NCBI RefSeq assembly: GCF_004745645.1
Contig: NZ_SRMB01000007.1
Location: 1 to 64,000 of the forward strand
From: Hymenobacter metallicola
GTDB taxonomy: Bacteria > Bacteroidota > Bacteroidia > Cytophagales > Hymenobacteraceae
Direction of reading: 5' to 3'
Length of the DNA stretch: 64,000 nucleotides
Part shown: one piece after another, positions 43,044 to 52,500 of the stretch
Numbering within the stretch: the stretch's first letter is position 1
Layout of the letters: each line of letters starts with the position of its first letter
Notes under the pieces: model-generated
The model's input: the letters and a program-made list of their open reading frames with translations, nothing else
What the model was told of the DNA's origin: nothing
Database searches by the model: none
Program-made: the position numbers and the translations under genes

Positions 43044-45659
43044 ATGAACTTTAATAACTATACCATCAAGGCACAGGAGGCCGTGCAGAAGGCCACTGAA
43101 ATTGCCGGGGGCAACCAGCAGCAGGCCATTGATACCGGCCACCTGCTCAAGGGCCTCTTCCAGAGCGACGAGAACGTCTTGTCGTTTCTGGCCAAAAAGC
43201 TGGGCGTCAACCTCAACATCCTCACGCCCCGCCTCGACGCCATTGTGGCCGCCTACCCCAAAGTAAGCGGGGGCGCGCCCTACCTCTCCAACGAAGCCGC
43301 CGCCGCTCTGCAGCGCGCCACCGGCTTCCTGAAGGAGTTCGACGACGAATACGTATCCGTCGAGCACCTGCTGCTGGGCTTGCTCGGCGGTAAAGACGCC
43401 ACCGCTACCCTGCTCAAAGACACCGGCTTCAACGAGAAAGACCTCAAAGCCGCCATCAAGGAGCTGCGCGGGGGCCGCAAAGTCACCTCCCAGACCGCCG
43501 AAGACCAGTACCAGAGCCTCAACCGCTACGCCCGCAACCTCAACGAGCAGGTGCGCACCGGCAAGATGGACCCCGTCATCGGCCGCGACGAGGAAATCCG
43601 CCGCGTCCTGCAGATTCTGTCGCGCCGCACCAAGAACAACCCCGTGCTGCTGGGTGAGCCCGGCGTCGGTAAAACCGCCATTGTCGAGGGCCTGGCCCAG
43701 CGCATCGTGGCCGGCGACGTGCCCGAAAACCTCAAAGACAAAATCATCATGTCCCTCGACATGGGCCTGCTCATTGCCGGGGCCAAGTACAAGGGCGAGT
43801 TTGAGGAGCGCCTCAAGTCCGTCATCAAGGAAGTAACCGACTCCGAAGGCCAGATCATCCTGTTCATCGACGAGATGCACACCCTGATTGGGGCCGGCGG
43901 CGGCGGCGAAGGCGCCATGGACGCCGCCAACCTGCTCAAGCCCGCCCTGGCCCGCGGCGAGCTGCACTCCATCGGCGCTACCACCCTCAAGGAGTACCAG
44001 AAGTACATCGAGAAGGACAAGGCCCTGGAGCGCCGTTTCCAGGCCGTGATGGTCGATGAGCCGACTATCGAGGACGCCATCAGCATCATGCGCGGCATCA
44101 AGGAGAAGTACGAGCTGCACCACGGCGTCCGGATTACGGACGACGCCGTTATTGCCGCCGTCGAGCTCAGCAGCCGCTACATCACCGACCGGTTCCTACC
44201 TGACAAGGCCATCGACCTCATGGACGAAGCGGCAGCAAAACTGCGCATCGAGCTCAACTCCATGCCCGTGGAGCTCGACGAAGTGCAGCGCCGCATCATG
44301 CAGCTCGAAATTGAGCGCGAGGCCATCCGGCGGGAAGAAAACCACGACCGGGAAAACGTGCTCAACAAGGACCTGGCCGAGCTAACCGCCAAGCGCGACA
44401 CACTCAAGGCTCAGTGGGAAAACGAGAAGTCGGTACTGACCAACATTCAGGAGCAGAAGGAAGCCATTGAGCGGTTCAAGGTAGAAGCCGAGCAGGCCGA
44501 GCGCCAGGGCGACTACGGCCGCGTAGCCGAGCTGCGCTACGGCAAAATTCAGGAGGCCGAAGCCAAGCTCAAAACCCTGCAGGACGAAGCCAACGCCAAC
44601 AAGGACGGCGGCCACATGCTGCAGGAAGTGGTAACCTCGGAAGACATTGCCGAAGTAGTAGCCAAGTGGACCGGCATCCCCGTCAGCAAAATGCTGCAGT
44701 CGGACCGCGAGAAGCTCCTGAACCTGGAAGCCGAGCTGGGCAAGCGCGTAGCGGGCCAGACCGAGGCCATTGCCGCCATTTCGGATGCCGTGCGCCGCTC
44801 CCGCGCCGGCTTGCAGGACCCCAAGCGCCCCATCGGCTCGTTTATCTTCCTGGGCACCACCGGCGTGGGTAAAACCGAGCTGGCCAAGGCCCTGGCCGAG
44901 TACCTGTTCAACGACGAGAACAGCATGGTCCGCATCGACATGAGCGAGTACCAGGAGCGCCACGCCGTGTCCCGCCTCATCGGGGCGCCTCCCGGCTACG
45001 TGGGCTACGACGAGGGCGGGCAGCTGACCGAGGCCGTGCGCCGCAAGCCCTACTCGGTGATTCTGCTCGACGAAATCGAGAAGGCCCACCCCGACGTGTT
45101 CAACATCCTGCTGCAGGTGCTCGACGACGGCCGCCTCACCGACAACAAGGGTCGGGTGGCGAACTTCAAGAACACCATCATCATCATGACCTCGAACACG
45201 GGGGCCGACATCATTCAGAAGAACTTCAAGGAGCTCAATGAATACAACCACGACGAGGTGGTCGACCGCACCCGCGAGGAAGTCATTGAACGCCTGAAAG
45301 GCCACATGCGCCCCGAGTTCCTGAACCGCATCGACGAAATCGTGATGTTCCAGCCCCTCAAGCGCCGGGAGATTCGCAAGATTGTCGACATCCAGTTCAA
45401 GCAGATTCAGCAGCGCCTGGAAGAAGCCGGCATCCGCCTCGAAGCCACCGACGAGGTGCTCGACTACCTCGGCGAGCAGGGCTTCGACCCGCAGTTTGGG
45501 GCCCGCCCCCTGAAGCGCGTCTTGCAGCGTCTGGTGCTCAACGAGCTGTCGAAAGACATTCTCTCGGGCCGCGTATCGAAGGACGCCGTAGTGGAAGCCG
45601 TGCTGGAAGACGACCACATCCGCTTCGTCAACGTGGACGTGGAAATTCCCGGCGTGTAG
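43044..45659 (+). CDS. clpB: ATP-dependent chaperone ClpB
   Basis: 871-residue disaggregase. Order: Clp N-domain (1-about 150), AAA+ domain 1 with Walker A GEPGVGKT (204-211) and FIDEMH, the ClpB middle coiled-coil domain (about 400-530), AAA+ domain 2 with Walker A GTTGVGKT (604-611), and a Clp D2-small C-terminal domain. The presence of the middle domain and absence of a ClpP loop fit ClpB. It rescues aggregated proteins with DnaK in the cytoplasm. Single gene with a strong terminator; no CIRCE-type operator was seen upstream. Confidence 0.97.
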   Translation: MNFNNYTIKAQEAVQKATEIAGGNQQQAIDTGHLLKGLFQSDENVLSFLAKKLGVNLNILTPRLDAIVAAYPKVSGGAPYLSNEAAAALQRATGFLKEFDDEYVSVEHLLLGLLGGKDATATLLKDTGFNEKDLKAAIKELRGGRKVTSQTAEDQYQSLNRYARNLNEQVRTGKMDPVIGRDEEIRRVLQILSRRTKNNPVLLGEPGVGKTAIVEGLAQRIVAGDVPENLKDKIIMSLDMGLLIAGAKYKGEFEERLKSVIKEVTDSEGQIILFIDEMHTLIGAGGGGEGAMDAANLLKPALARGELHSIGATTLKEYQKYIEKDKALERRFQAVMVDEPTIEDAISIMRGIKEKYELHHGVRITDDAVIAAVELSSRYITDRFLPDKAIDLMDEAAAKLRIELNSMPVELDEVQRRIMQLEIEREAIRREENHDRENVLNKDLAELTAKRDTLKAQWENEKSVLTNIQEQKEAIERFKVEAEQAERQGDYGRVAELRYGKIQEAEAKLKTLQDEANANKDGGHMLQEVVTSEDIAEVVAKWTGIPVSKMLQSDREKLLNLEAELGKRVAGQTEAIAAISDAVRRSRAGLQDPKRPIGSFIFLGTTGVGKTELAKALAEYLFNDENSMVRIDMSEYQERHAVSRLIGAPPGYVGYDEGGQLTEAVRRKPYSVILLDEIEKAHPDVFNILLQVLDDGRLTDNKGRVANFKNTIIIMTSNTGADIIQKNFKELNEYNHDEVVDRTREEVIERLKGHMRPEFLNRIDEIVMFQPLKRREIRKIVDIQFKQIQQRLEEAGIRLEATDEVLDYLGEQGFDPQFGARPLKRVLQRLVLNELSKDILSGRVSKDAVVEAVLEDDHIRFVNVDVEIPGV

Positions 45660-45687
45660 GTGCCGCTTATCTAGACTAGTTAACCCC

Positions 45688-45725
45688 AAAAAGCCCCGCT
45701 GACCTAGTGCCGACGGGGCTTTTTT
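45688..45725 (+). terminator. Rho-independent terminator after clpB
   Basis: A-run, stem aagccccg / cggggctt and T-run. Confidence 0.92.
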
Positions 45726-45740
45726 ATTCCTGTTAGCCGT

Positions 45741-45932
45741 ATGCAACGTCTCAAGCGCACCCTTCGCCTGCTGGGCCTGATAGCCATGCTGCTGCTGGCT
45801 GCGGCCGGTGTGGGCCTCACCGGCGCCGCCCCGATTCATCAGAAGCGGGAACGGTTCATCGATACCGATCCTAAAACCGAGCAGGTCGATAAGAAGGAAG
45901 AGCAGGAGGATAAGACACTAGGCCAGGAGTAA
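45741..45932 (+). CDS. Small membrane-anchored acidic protein
   Basis: 63 residues: basic start, one transmembrane helix (about 10-30) and a charged KE/KD-rich tail (VDKKEEQEDKTL). A terminator follows directly, which supports a real short gene. Function unknown. Confidence 0.5.
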   Translation: MQRLKRTLRLLGLIAMLLLAAAGVGLTGAAPIHQKRERFIDTDPKTEQVDKKEEQEDKTLGQE

Positions 45933-45954
45933 GTGCCAGAACCGCGCAGTAGTC

Positions 45955-45991
45955 AAAAAGCCCCACCGGACGATACAGGCGGGGCTTTTTT
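45955..45991 (+). terminator. Rho-independent terminator
   Basis: Stem aaaagcccc(acc) / ggcggggctttt followed by T-run, after the small membrane protein gene. Confidence 0.88.
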
Positions 45992-46131
45992 GCTTTCTGT
46001 CTGGCCTTCTGCTATTTGCCTGCTCGAAAGCCGCCAGCAATTTTACGAACCGACGCAACCATTACCTCTTTCGGCTGATCATGTACCGTACGGCCCGTTG
46101 GCTTCCTTCATCTACTTATTCCTGACGTTTT

Positions 46132-47760
46132 ATGCGCCTTACCCTACCTTTCTATTGCGCAGCCTTGCTGCTGCAAGGCCTGTATCTACCGGCCGGCCTG
46201 GCCCAAACCAAGCTCCGGGATTATGCCTTCGGCGGCTCCGGTTCCGACTTCAGTACCGCGGCCTTACCAACGTCCAACGGCGGGCTGCTGCTGGCCGGCT
46301 CTACCTTCTCCCCGGCTGGTGGCGACGTAAGCCAGCCGCGCTTCTCCTCGGGCATAGAGGCCGACTTCTGGCTGGTGCAGACCGATGCCCAAGGCAATAA
46401 GCAGTGGGACAAACGCTTTGGCGGCACCGGTGATGACCGCCTGCTAACCATGCTCCCTACTGCCGATGGCGGCTACCTGCTCTGCGGCTCGTCTACTTCC
46501 GGCGCCAGCTACGACCATACTGCCCCCTCGCGCGGAGCCAATGATTACTGGGTGGTGAAAATTGACTCCCGGGGCACGAAGCTCTGGGATAAAAGCTACG
46601 GCACCAGCGGGGGTGATATGTTGACCACCGCCGTTGCCGCCCCCGACGGCGGCTTTCTGCTGGTTGGCTGGACTAGTTCGCCGGACGACCCGGCGCCTAA
46701 CGGCGACCGGACGGAACCGCTGCTAGGTGACAGCGACGCGTGGCTGGTGAAGATAGATGCCGCCGGCACCAAACAGTGGGACAAGCGCCTCGGCGGCCTC
46801 GGCTACGACTACGTGTATGATGCCGTAAGCACTTCCGGCGGCTTTTTGATCGGGGCGCTACCATTCGTGCCCGGCGGGGATGTTTCGGGCGTGACCCACG
46901 GCGGCAACGATTTCTGGGTGGCCAAAGTAAGTGACCAGGGCGCCAAAGTGTGGGACCGGCTCTACGGTGGCTCCGGCAACGATGATCTGAGAACGATGCT
47001 AGCCACGCCCGATGGCGGGGTGCTGGTGGGCGGGTATTCTTCTTCCCCCGTCAGTGGCGATAAATCCGTGGCCGCACCGGCCAAAACCTCCTGGCTGCTC
47101 AAGCTCGACGCCCAGGGCACCAAGCAGTGGGACAACGTGTACAATACCGGCACCGCCTGGACCGAGGACGATTACTTGTCTACTCTGGCGCTCAACCCGC
47201 TCGGGGGATATTTGCTGGCGGGCATTACGGCGGCGGGGCCCACCTACGGCACGGCGGATACCGACATTTGGATGGCTGCCATCGGGATGGGGGGCGATTT
47301 GAGCTGGAGCCGGGTCTACAGTGGCCTGGACCACGATTCGCCGGCCAGCATCGTGCCGGCCCCTAACGGCAGCGTACGGCTGGCGTGCAGTACCCCCTCC
47401 GGAATTGGCCGCGATAAAACCGTCAGCAGCCGTGGCGGCAACGATTTCTGGGTGCTGGAAATTGGCAGCCCAGCTTTAGGAGTCCGCCCTACGCAGCAGG
47501 CATCGTTTTCGGCGGCATTGTTCCCAAATCCGGCCTCGGCTACCGATTACGTGACCCTGGAAGTAACGGGTTTGCCCGACTCTACACCCGTGCAGGTGAC
47601 GGTCCTGAACAGCGTGGGCCAGGTGCTGCAAACGCTCACCCTGACGGAGCGGCCCACTGGCCGGCGGCCGCTCGATGTTTCCCGTCTGCCCGCTGGCGTG
47701 TATACCGTGCGCTTGCAAACCGCGCAGGGCACGGTAAACACGCAACTGCTGAAGCACTAG
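46132..47760 (+). CDS. Beta-propeller-type repeat protein with T9SS sorting domain
   Basis: 542 residues: signal peptide (about 1-22, LAQTK), then a chain of about seven repeats of the type DWLVKIDAAGTKQWDKRLGG...LxxxxxTxDGGxLLxGxS (about 25-450), as in large families of secreted Bacteroidota proteins, and a type A T9SS sorting domain (about 455-542). Repeats with WDKRYGG signatures form a propeller-like fold. Binding target unknown. Confidence 0.85.
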   Translation: MRLTLPFYCAALLLQGLYLPAGLAQTKLRDYAFGGSGSDFSTAALPTSNGGLLLAGSTFSPAGGDVSQPRFSSGIEADFWLVQTDAQGNKQWDKRFGGTGDDRLLTMLPTADGGYLLCGSSTSGASYDHTAPSRGANDYWVVKIDSRGTKLWDKSYGTSGGDMLTTAVAAPDGGFLLVGWTSSPDDPAPNGDRTEPLLGDSDAWLVKIDAAGTKQWDKRLGGLGYDYVYDAVSTSGGFLIGALPFVPGGDVSGVTHGGNDFWVAKVSDQGAKVWDRLYGGSGNDDLRTMLATPDGGVLVGGYSSSPVSGDKSVAAPAKTSWLLKLDAQGTKQWDNVYNTGTAWTEDDYLSTLALNPLGGYLLAGITAAGPTYGTADTDIWMAAIGMGGDLSWSRVYSGLDHDSPASIVPAPNGSVRLACSTPSGIGRDKTVSSRGGNDFWVLEIGSPALGVRPTQQASFSAALFPNPASATDYVTLEVTGLPDSTPVQVTVLNSVGQVLQTLTLTERPTGRRPLDVSRLPAGVYTVRLQTAQGTVNTQLLKH

Positions 47761-47820
47761 CACCGACCGTTGCGTAGCCGAAGCCAGAAAATGCTTTCGT
47801 CGGCCGCACTGCAATGCAAC

Positions 47821-47950
47821 ATGTCAGTAAGCAAGAGTCGCTAGACCCCGGGCGACTTCAGGAGCCCGGCCCGAGAAGCCAAGGCTACGTCGGCAACCTA
47901 GCGAGGCAGCTTTCAGCCGGGCCCGATGGGCACCCCGCAATTTCATTCCA
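47821..47950 (+). ncRNA. GC-rich structured leader, candidate only
   Basis: Upstream of the 48013 gene the RNA could fold: ccgggc (47848-47853) pairs with gcccgg (47864-47869), and GGCCCGAGAAGCC followed by CGGCAACCT loosely recalls SAM-I (S-box) core elements, but spacing is wrong and the 3' GGTGC element is missing. Not a confident riboswitch; noted for checking. Confidence 0.15.
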
Positions 47951-48012
47951 TCTCTTCTATATAAGGCACGTAAGAGCAGGTAACTGAACCGTTAACCTTT
48001 TATCTGCCTCGT

Positions 48013-49023
48013 ATGCGCTACTCTTCACTTCTACCGTCGGCTGAGCGGTTTTATTTCTCCCGGTTTGTGCGGCTGGCCGCCCTGAGCGTGGCACTGGTAG
48101 GCCTGCTCCCCAGCTGCTCCGATGACGATGAAACCGAAGCCACCCCGGCCAGCCCGGCCAAGATAACCGTGCCCCAGGCCGCCCTGCACCCCGAAGGCAT
48201 TCAGTACGACGAAGCCAACAAGCGTTTTCTGGTCAGTTCCCGCACCCGGGGGCAGATCGGCAGCGTGAAGGACGACAGCACCTACACCGTGTTTGCCGAC
48301 GACCCGCGGCTGGTTTCGACCATCGGCCTGAACCTGGATGCTACCCGGCAGCGCCTGCTCGCGGCCGTGTCTGACAACGGGGCCAACACCAGCCGCTCGA
48401 CCTCCGGCACCCTGCGGCAGCTGGCGGCCCTGGCTATTTTCAACGCCACCAACGGATCATTGACCAGCTTCGTGAACCTGGGTGCCCTGCGGCCCGGACA
48501 AAACCATTTTGCCAACGACATTGCCGTCGATGCCCAGGGCAACGCCTACATTACCGACAGCCTTTCGCCGCTGATTTACAAGGTCGATCCGCAGGGAGCC
48601 GCTTCGGTGTTTCTGGAAAACAATATGCTCAGCGGGGGCAGCGGTTTTGGCCTGAACGGCATTGTTTATCACCCCGACGGCTACCTGCTCGTAGCCAAGG
48701 CCAACGACGGCAGCCTGTTCAAAGTACCGCTCAGCAACCCCAGCAACTTCACCAAGGTAGCTACCAACCAAAACCTAAGTTTGACGGGGGCCGATGGGCT
48801 GGTGCTGACCGACCCGAAAACGCTGCTACTGGTATCGGGTAGTCAGAGCACGGTGTTCCGGCTGACGACCACGACGGATTGGGCATCGGCGACCGAAGCG
48901 GGCCGGTTTGCCACGGGTGCCGTTAGTCCTACCACCATCACCCGCCGCGCCGACGCGGCCTATGTCTTGTATCCTTACCAGGCCACGTCTCCGCGGTTTG
49001 CCATTGTTCGGGTCGGTTTCTAA
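48013..49023 (+). CDS. Beta-propeller lipoprotein (SMP-30/NHL-like)
   Basis: 336 residues, lipoprotein signal ending LPSC (Cys35) followed by a Ser/Asp/Glu-rich linker. The body forms a six-bladed propeller: LHPEGIQYDEANKRFLVSSR, FANDIAVDAQGNAYITDS and LNGIVYHPDGYLLVAKAND are typical of SMP-30/gluconolactonase-like and NHL proteins. An enzymatic lactonase role is possible but no catalytic set is certain. Surface-anchored in the envelope. A terminator follows. Confidence 0.78.
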   Translation: MRYSSLLPSAERFYFSRFVRLAALSVALVGLLPSCSDDDETEATPASPAKITVPQAALHPEGIQYDEANKRFLVSSRTRGQIGSVKDDSTYTVFADDPRLVSTIGLNLDATRQRLLAAVSDNGANTSRSTSGTLRQLAALAIFNATNGSLTSFVNLGALRPGQNHFANDIAVDAQGNAYITDSLSPLIYKVDPQGAASVFLENNMLSGGSGFGLNGIVYHPDGYLLVAKANDGSLFKVPLSNPSNFTKVATNQNLSLTGADGLVLTDPKTLLLVSGSQSTVFRLTTTTDWASATEAGRFATGAVSPTTITRRADAAYVLYPYQATSPRFAIVRVGF

Positions 49024-49573
49024 CCTGTACCTGGGCGCAGGCGCCCTGCTCCTGGCTCTACCTTTACAAAACCCCGTCGGGCACTGCCCGATGGGGTTTT
49101 TCGTGGCGGCGTATCCTGCGGTGCCGGCTTGGCAGGCAGCTTTCTACTTTAATAAAACCTGTTTTACGTAAGTCGGCTTCAGGCTTACAGTAACCCCTAA
49201 CCAGTTCTGTCCGGCGGAGTTAGCGCACATTACTAAATTGACTTTAATAAGCAGGAAACACTATATTATATGTTTTGTCTCCTATCCGTACCCTCCTTCC
49301 AAGCTCCTCCTTCCCAACCGTAGAACTTAGGAACACAGCCGGAGAGGCAACTGCCCATTTTCGCACCCACTATAGCCCAACGCAGCATCTCAGGCAGCTT
49401 TTTGCCGATTGACCGGAATTCTTTGCCTTCCGTGTACCCTTTCCGCAGCGTTATCGTACTGGCATACGCTGGCAGACCCGGCGGGCTTACGGCCCCGATT
49501 CCTGAAAGAGGATTTTTTTTATACAATTCCCCACTAACTACTCTCCCATTCCCCACTCCTACTTCCGGTTCTC
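49024..49573. other. Intergenic region
   Basis: 550 bases. After the terminator the segment 49150-49270 is AT-rich and contains tatgttttg near 49269, an imperfect -7-like box. A 96-codon minus-strand open frame (49266-49556) lacks supporting signals. Nothing else recognised. Confidence 0.4.
49067..49103 (+). terminator. Rho-independent terminator
   Basis: Stem aaaaccccgtcgggc / gcccgatggggtttt with one G-T pair, then T-run. Confidence 0.9.
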
Positions 49574-52500
49574 ATGACTGCAACCTTACTTTCCCGCCGT
49601 CTGTCTGGCACAGGCGGCTCCACCCTTTCTGCGCGGCAGCCGCTGGGGCTGCTCAAGCTGGCCTGGGTGTTGTTCTTGCTGGTGACCTCCCTGCAAGCCA
49701 GCTTTGCCCAAACCACTACCAACGGCAACCTGCAGTGGCTGCCGCTGAAGGCCAACAACCAGGACAGTGCCGCCGTGCGGGCTCCGGGGGTGCTGCCCAG
49801 CACCATGACGCTGCGCAACTTCTACCTTTCCGACGTGACGCTGGGCACGGCTATTAAGCCCTACTCGTCGCAGTTTGGGGCCGCCTTTGGCTCCTCGCCC
49901 AGTGGCGACGGCTCGTTTGTACCCCTGCCGGGCAGCAACCTCAACCGGGTGTACTACGCCCAGTTTACTATTACGGCCGCTGCCAATGCCACGCTACGCG
50001 CCGACTCACTCGTGTTCTGGTCGGCCTTCAACAACACGGCCAGCAACCTGAAACTGGCTGTGGTGTACTCCAAAACCGGTTTCACGACCAACGACTCGAC
50101 CGAAGTAGCCGGGGGCCGCGGGCCGATTGGGCCGCTGACGACCCGCACTGCCACCCCAGGTACCGGCACGGGCACCTTTGCCGACCCGATTTTTCTGCGC
50201 AACCAGAACACGGGTCCTAACCAGACCTACCGCCTAGCCCTCAACACCACGGGCGGCGTAACGCTGGCCGCCGGCCAGACCCTGACCGTGCGCCTCTACT
50301 ACGCCAGCGGCAGCAGCAGCGCGGGCCGCTATGCCCTGCTGCGCGACTTCCGGGTGGTGGGCCAGGCCTCGACCACCTCGAACTGCAACGCCGCCTTTAC
50401 CTACCCGGCCAACAGCTTCTGCACCAACGGCACTAACCCCACGCCGACTATTGCCGGCACCAGCGGGGGCACGTTCTCCTCGACCTCGGGCCTGAGCCTT
50501 AACGCCTCGACCGGCACTATCAACCTGGCGGCCTCCACGCCCGGCACCTACACCGTCACCTATAGCACCGGCAGCAACTGCTCGAGCACCGCTACCGTGA
50601 CCGTAACGGCGGCTCCCACAGCCACCTTCAGCTACGCGAATCCGGCGTACTGCGCCGGCGACGGAGCTACGCCCACACCAACCCTGGCCGCCGGTGCGAC
50701 TTCCGGTACGTTCAGCTCTACGTCGGGCCTGGTCATCAATGCCAACACCGGCGCTATCAATCTGGTAGCCAGCACGCCGGGCACCTACACGGTAACCAAT
50801 ACCGTAGCCGCTTCGGGCACCTGTGCTGCCGTCACGGCCACCACGACGGTGACCATTAGCCCTGCTACCACGGCGACGTTTGCTTACTCGGCTTCGGCTT
50901 TCTGCCAGAGCGCTGCGAATCCCACCCCGACCATCACTGGTACTGCGGGCGGTACGTTCAGCTCGACCTCGGGCCTGAGCCTCAACGCTTCGACTGGCGC
51001 CATCAACCTGGCGGCCTCTACGCCCGGCACTTACACCGTCACCTACCGCGTGGGCGGCAATTGCCCTTCGACCAGCACCCAGACGGTGACGATCAGCAGT
51101 GCTCCGCTGGCGACCTTCTCCTACGGCAATGCGGCCTACTGCGCCACGGGCACCAGCAACCCCGCGCCGGTATTTGCCTCGGGCGCCAGCGCTGGTACGT
51201 TCTCGTCGACGGCCGGCCTGAGTCTCAATGCCTCGACTGGGGTTATCAACTTGGCCGCCTCAACCCCGGGTACCTACACCGTCACGAATACCATTGCTGC
51301 TTCCGGCAGCTGCGCGGCTTCTTCGGCTACGACTCAGGTAACCATTCAGGCCACGCCGACGGCCACGCTGACGGCCGGTGGCCCAACGACGTTCTGCCAG
51401 GGCGGCTCGGTGGTGCTGACCGCTCCTAGCGGCGCGGGCAACACCTATCAGTTCCTGCTCAATGGTGCGGCCATCAGCGGGGCTACTTCGGCTACCTACA
51501 CGGCTACCGCCAGCGGCAGCTACTCGGTGGTGGTAACCAGCTCGGCTGGGTGCACAGCTACTTCGGCCGCGGTTGCCGTTACCGTTACTCCAGCCACTTC
51601 GGCCACCTTTGCTTACTCGGCCTCAGCCTTCTGTCAGAGTGCTGCTAATCCGACCCCGACCATCACCGGCACCAGCGGGGGCACGTTCAGCTCGACCTCG
51701 GGCCTGAGCCTTAACGCCTCGACCGGCACTATCAACCTGACGGCCTCTACGCCCGGCACTTACACCGTGACCTATAGTGTAGGCGGCACCTGCCCCAGCA
51801 GCAGCACCCAGCAGGTGACGATTACCAACTCGTTGTCGGCGGCCTTTGCCTACGCTGCTGGTCCCTATTGCGCCGGCTCTACCGGCACCGTAGCACCTAC
51901 GTTGGCCGCTGGCGCTTCTGCGGGCACGTTCAGCTCCACTGCGGGCCTGAGCCTCAATGCTTCAACCGGCGCCGTCAATCTGGCGGCTTCGACGCCGGGC
52001 ACGTATACCGTAACCAACACCGTAGCCGCTTCGGGCAGCTGCGCCGGCACATCGGCTACCGCTACCATCACCATCTTGGCCACGCCGACAGCCACGCTGA
52101 CGGCCGGTGGCCCAACGACGTTCTGCCAGGGCGGCTCGGTGGTGCTGACCGCTCCTAGCGGCGCGGGCAACACCTATCAGTTCCTGCTCAACGGCGCGGC
52201 CATCAGCGGGGCTACTTCGGCTACCTACACGGCTACGGCCAGCGGCAGCTACTCGGTGGTAGTAACCAACGCTGGCGGCTGCTCCACGACCTCGGCCGCT
52301 ACTTCCGTAACGGTGAACCCGGCTACGACAGCGACGTTCAGCTACCCGGCTACTACGTTCTGCCAGAGCGGGGCCAACCCCGCGCCAACCATTACTGGTA
52401 CTACGGGTGGCTCGTTCAGCTCCACTGCGGGCCTGAGCATCAATGCCAGCACCGGCGTTATCAACTTGGCTGCCTCCACGGCTGGTACCTACACCGTAAC

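Noticed and set aside
47821..47950. Confident SAM-I or cobalamin riboswitch
   Set aside because: Only short matching words occur; order, spacing and the required 3' elements are missing.
49266..49556. 96-codon minus-strand frame in the long intergenic region
   Set aside because: No signal peptide, domain, promoter or terminator support; composition looks non-coding.
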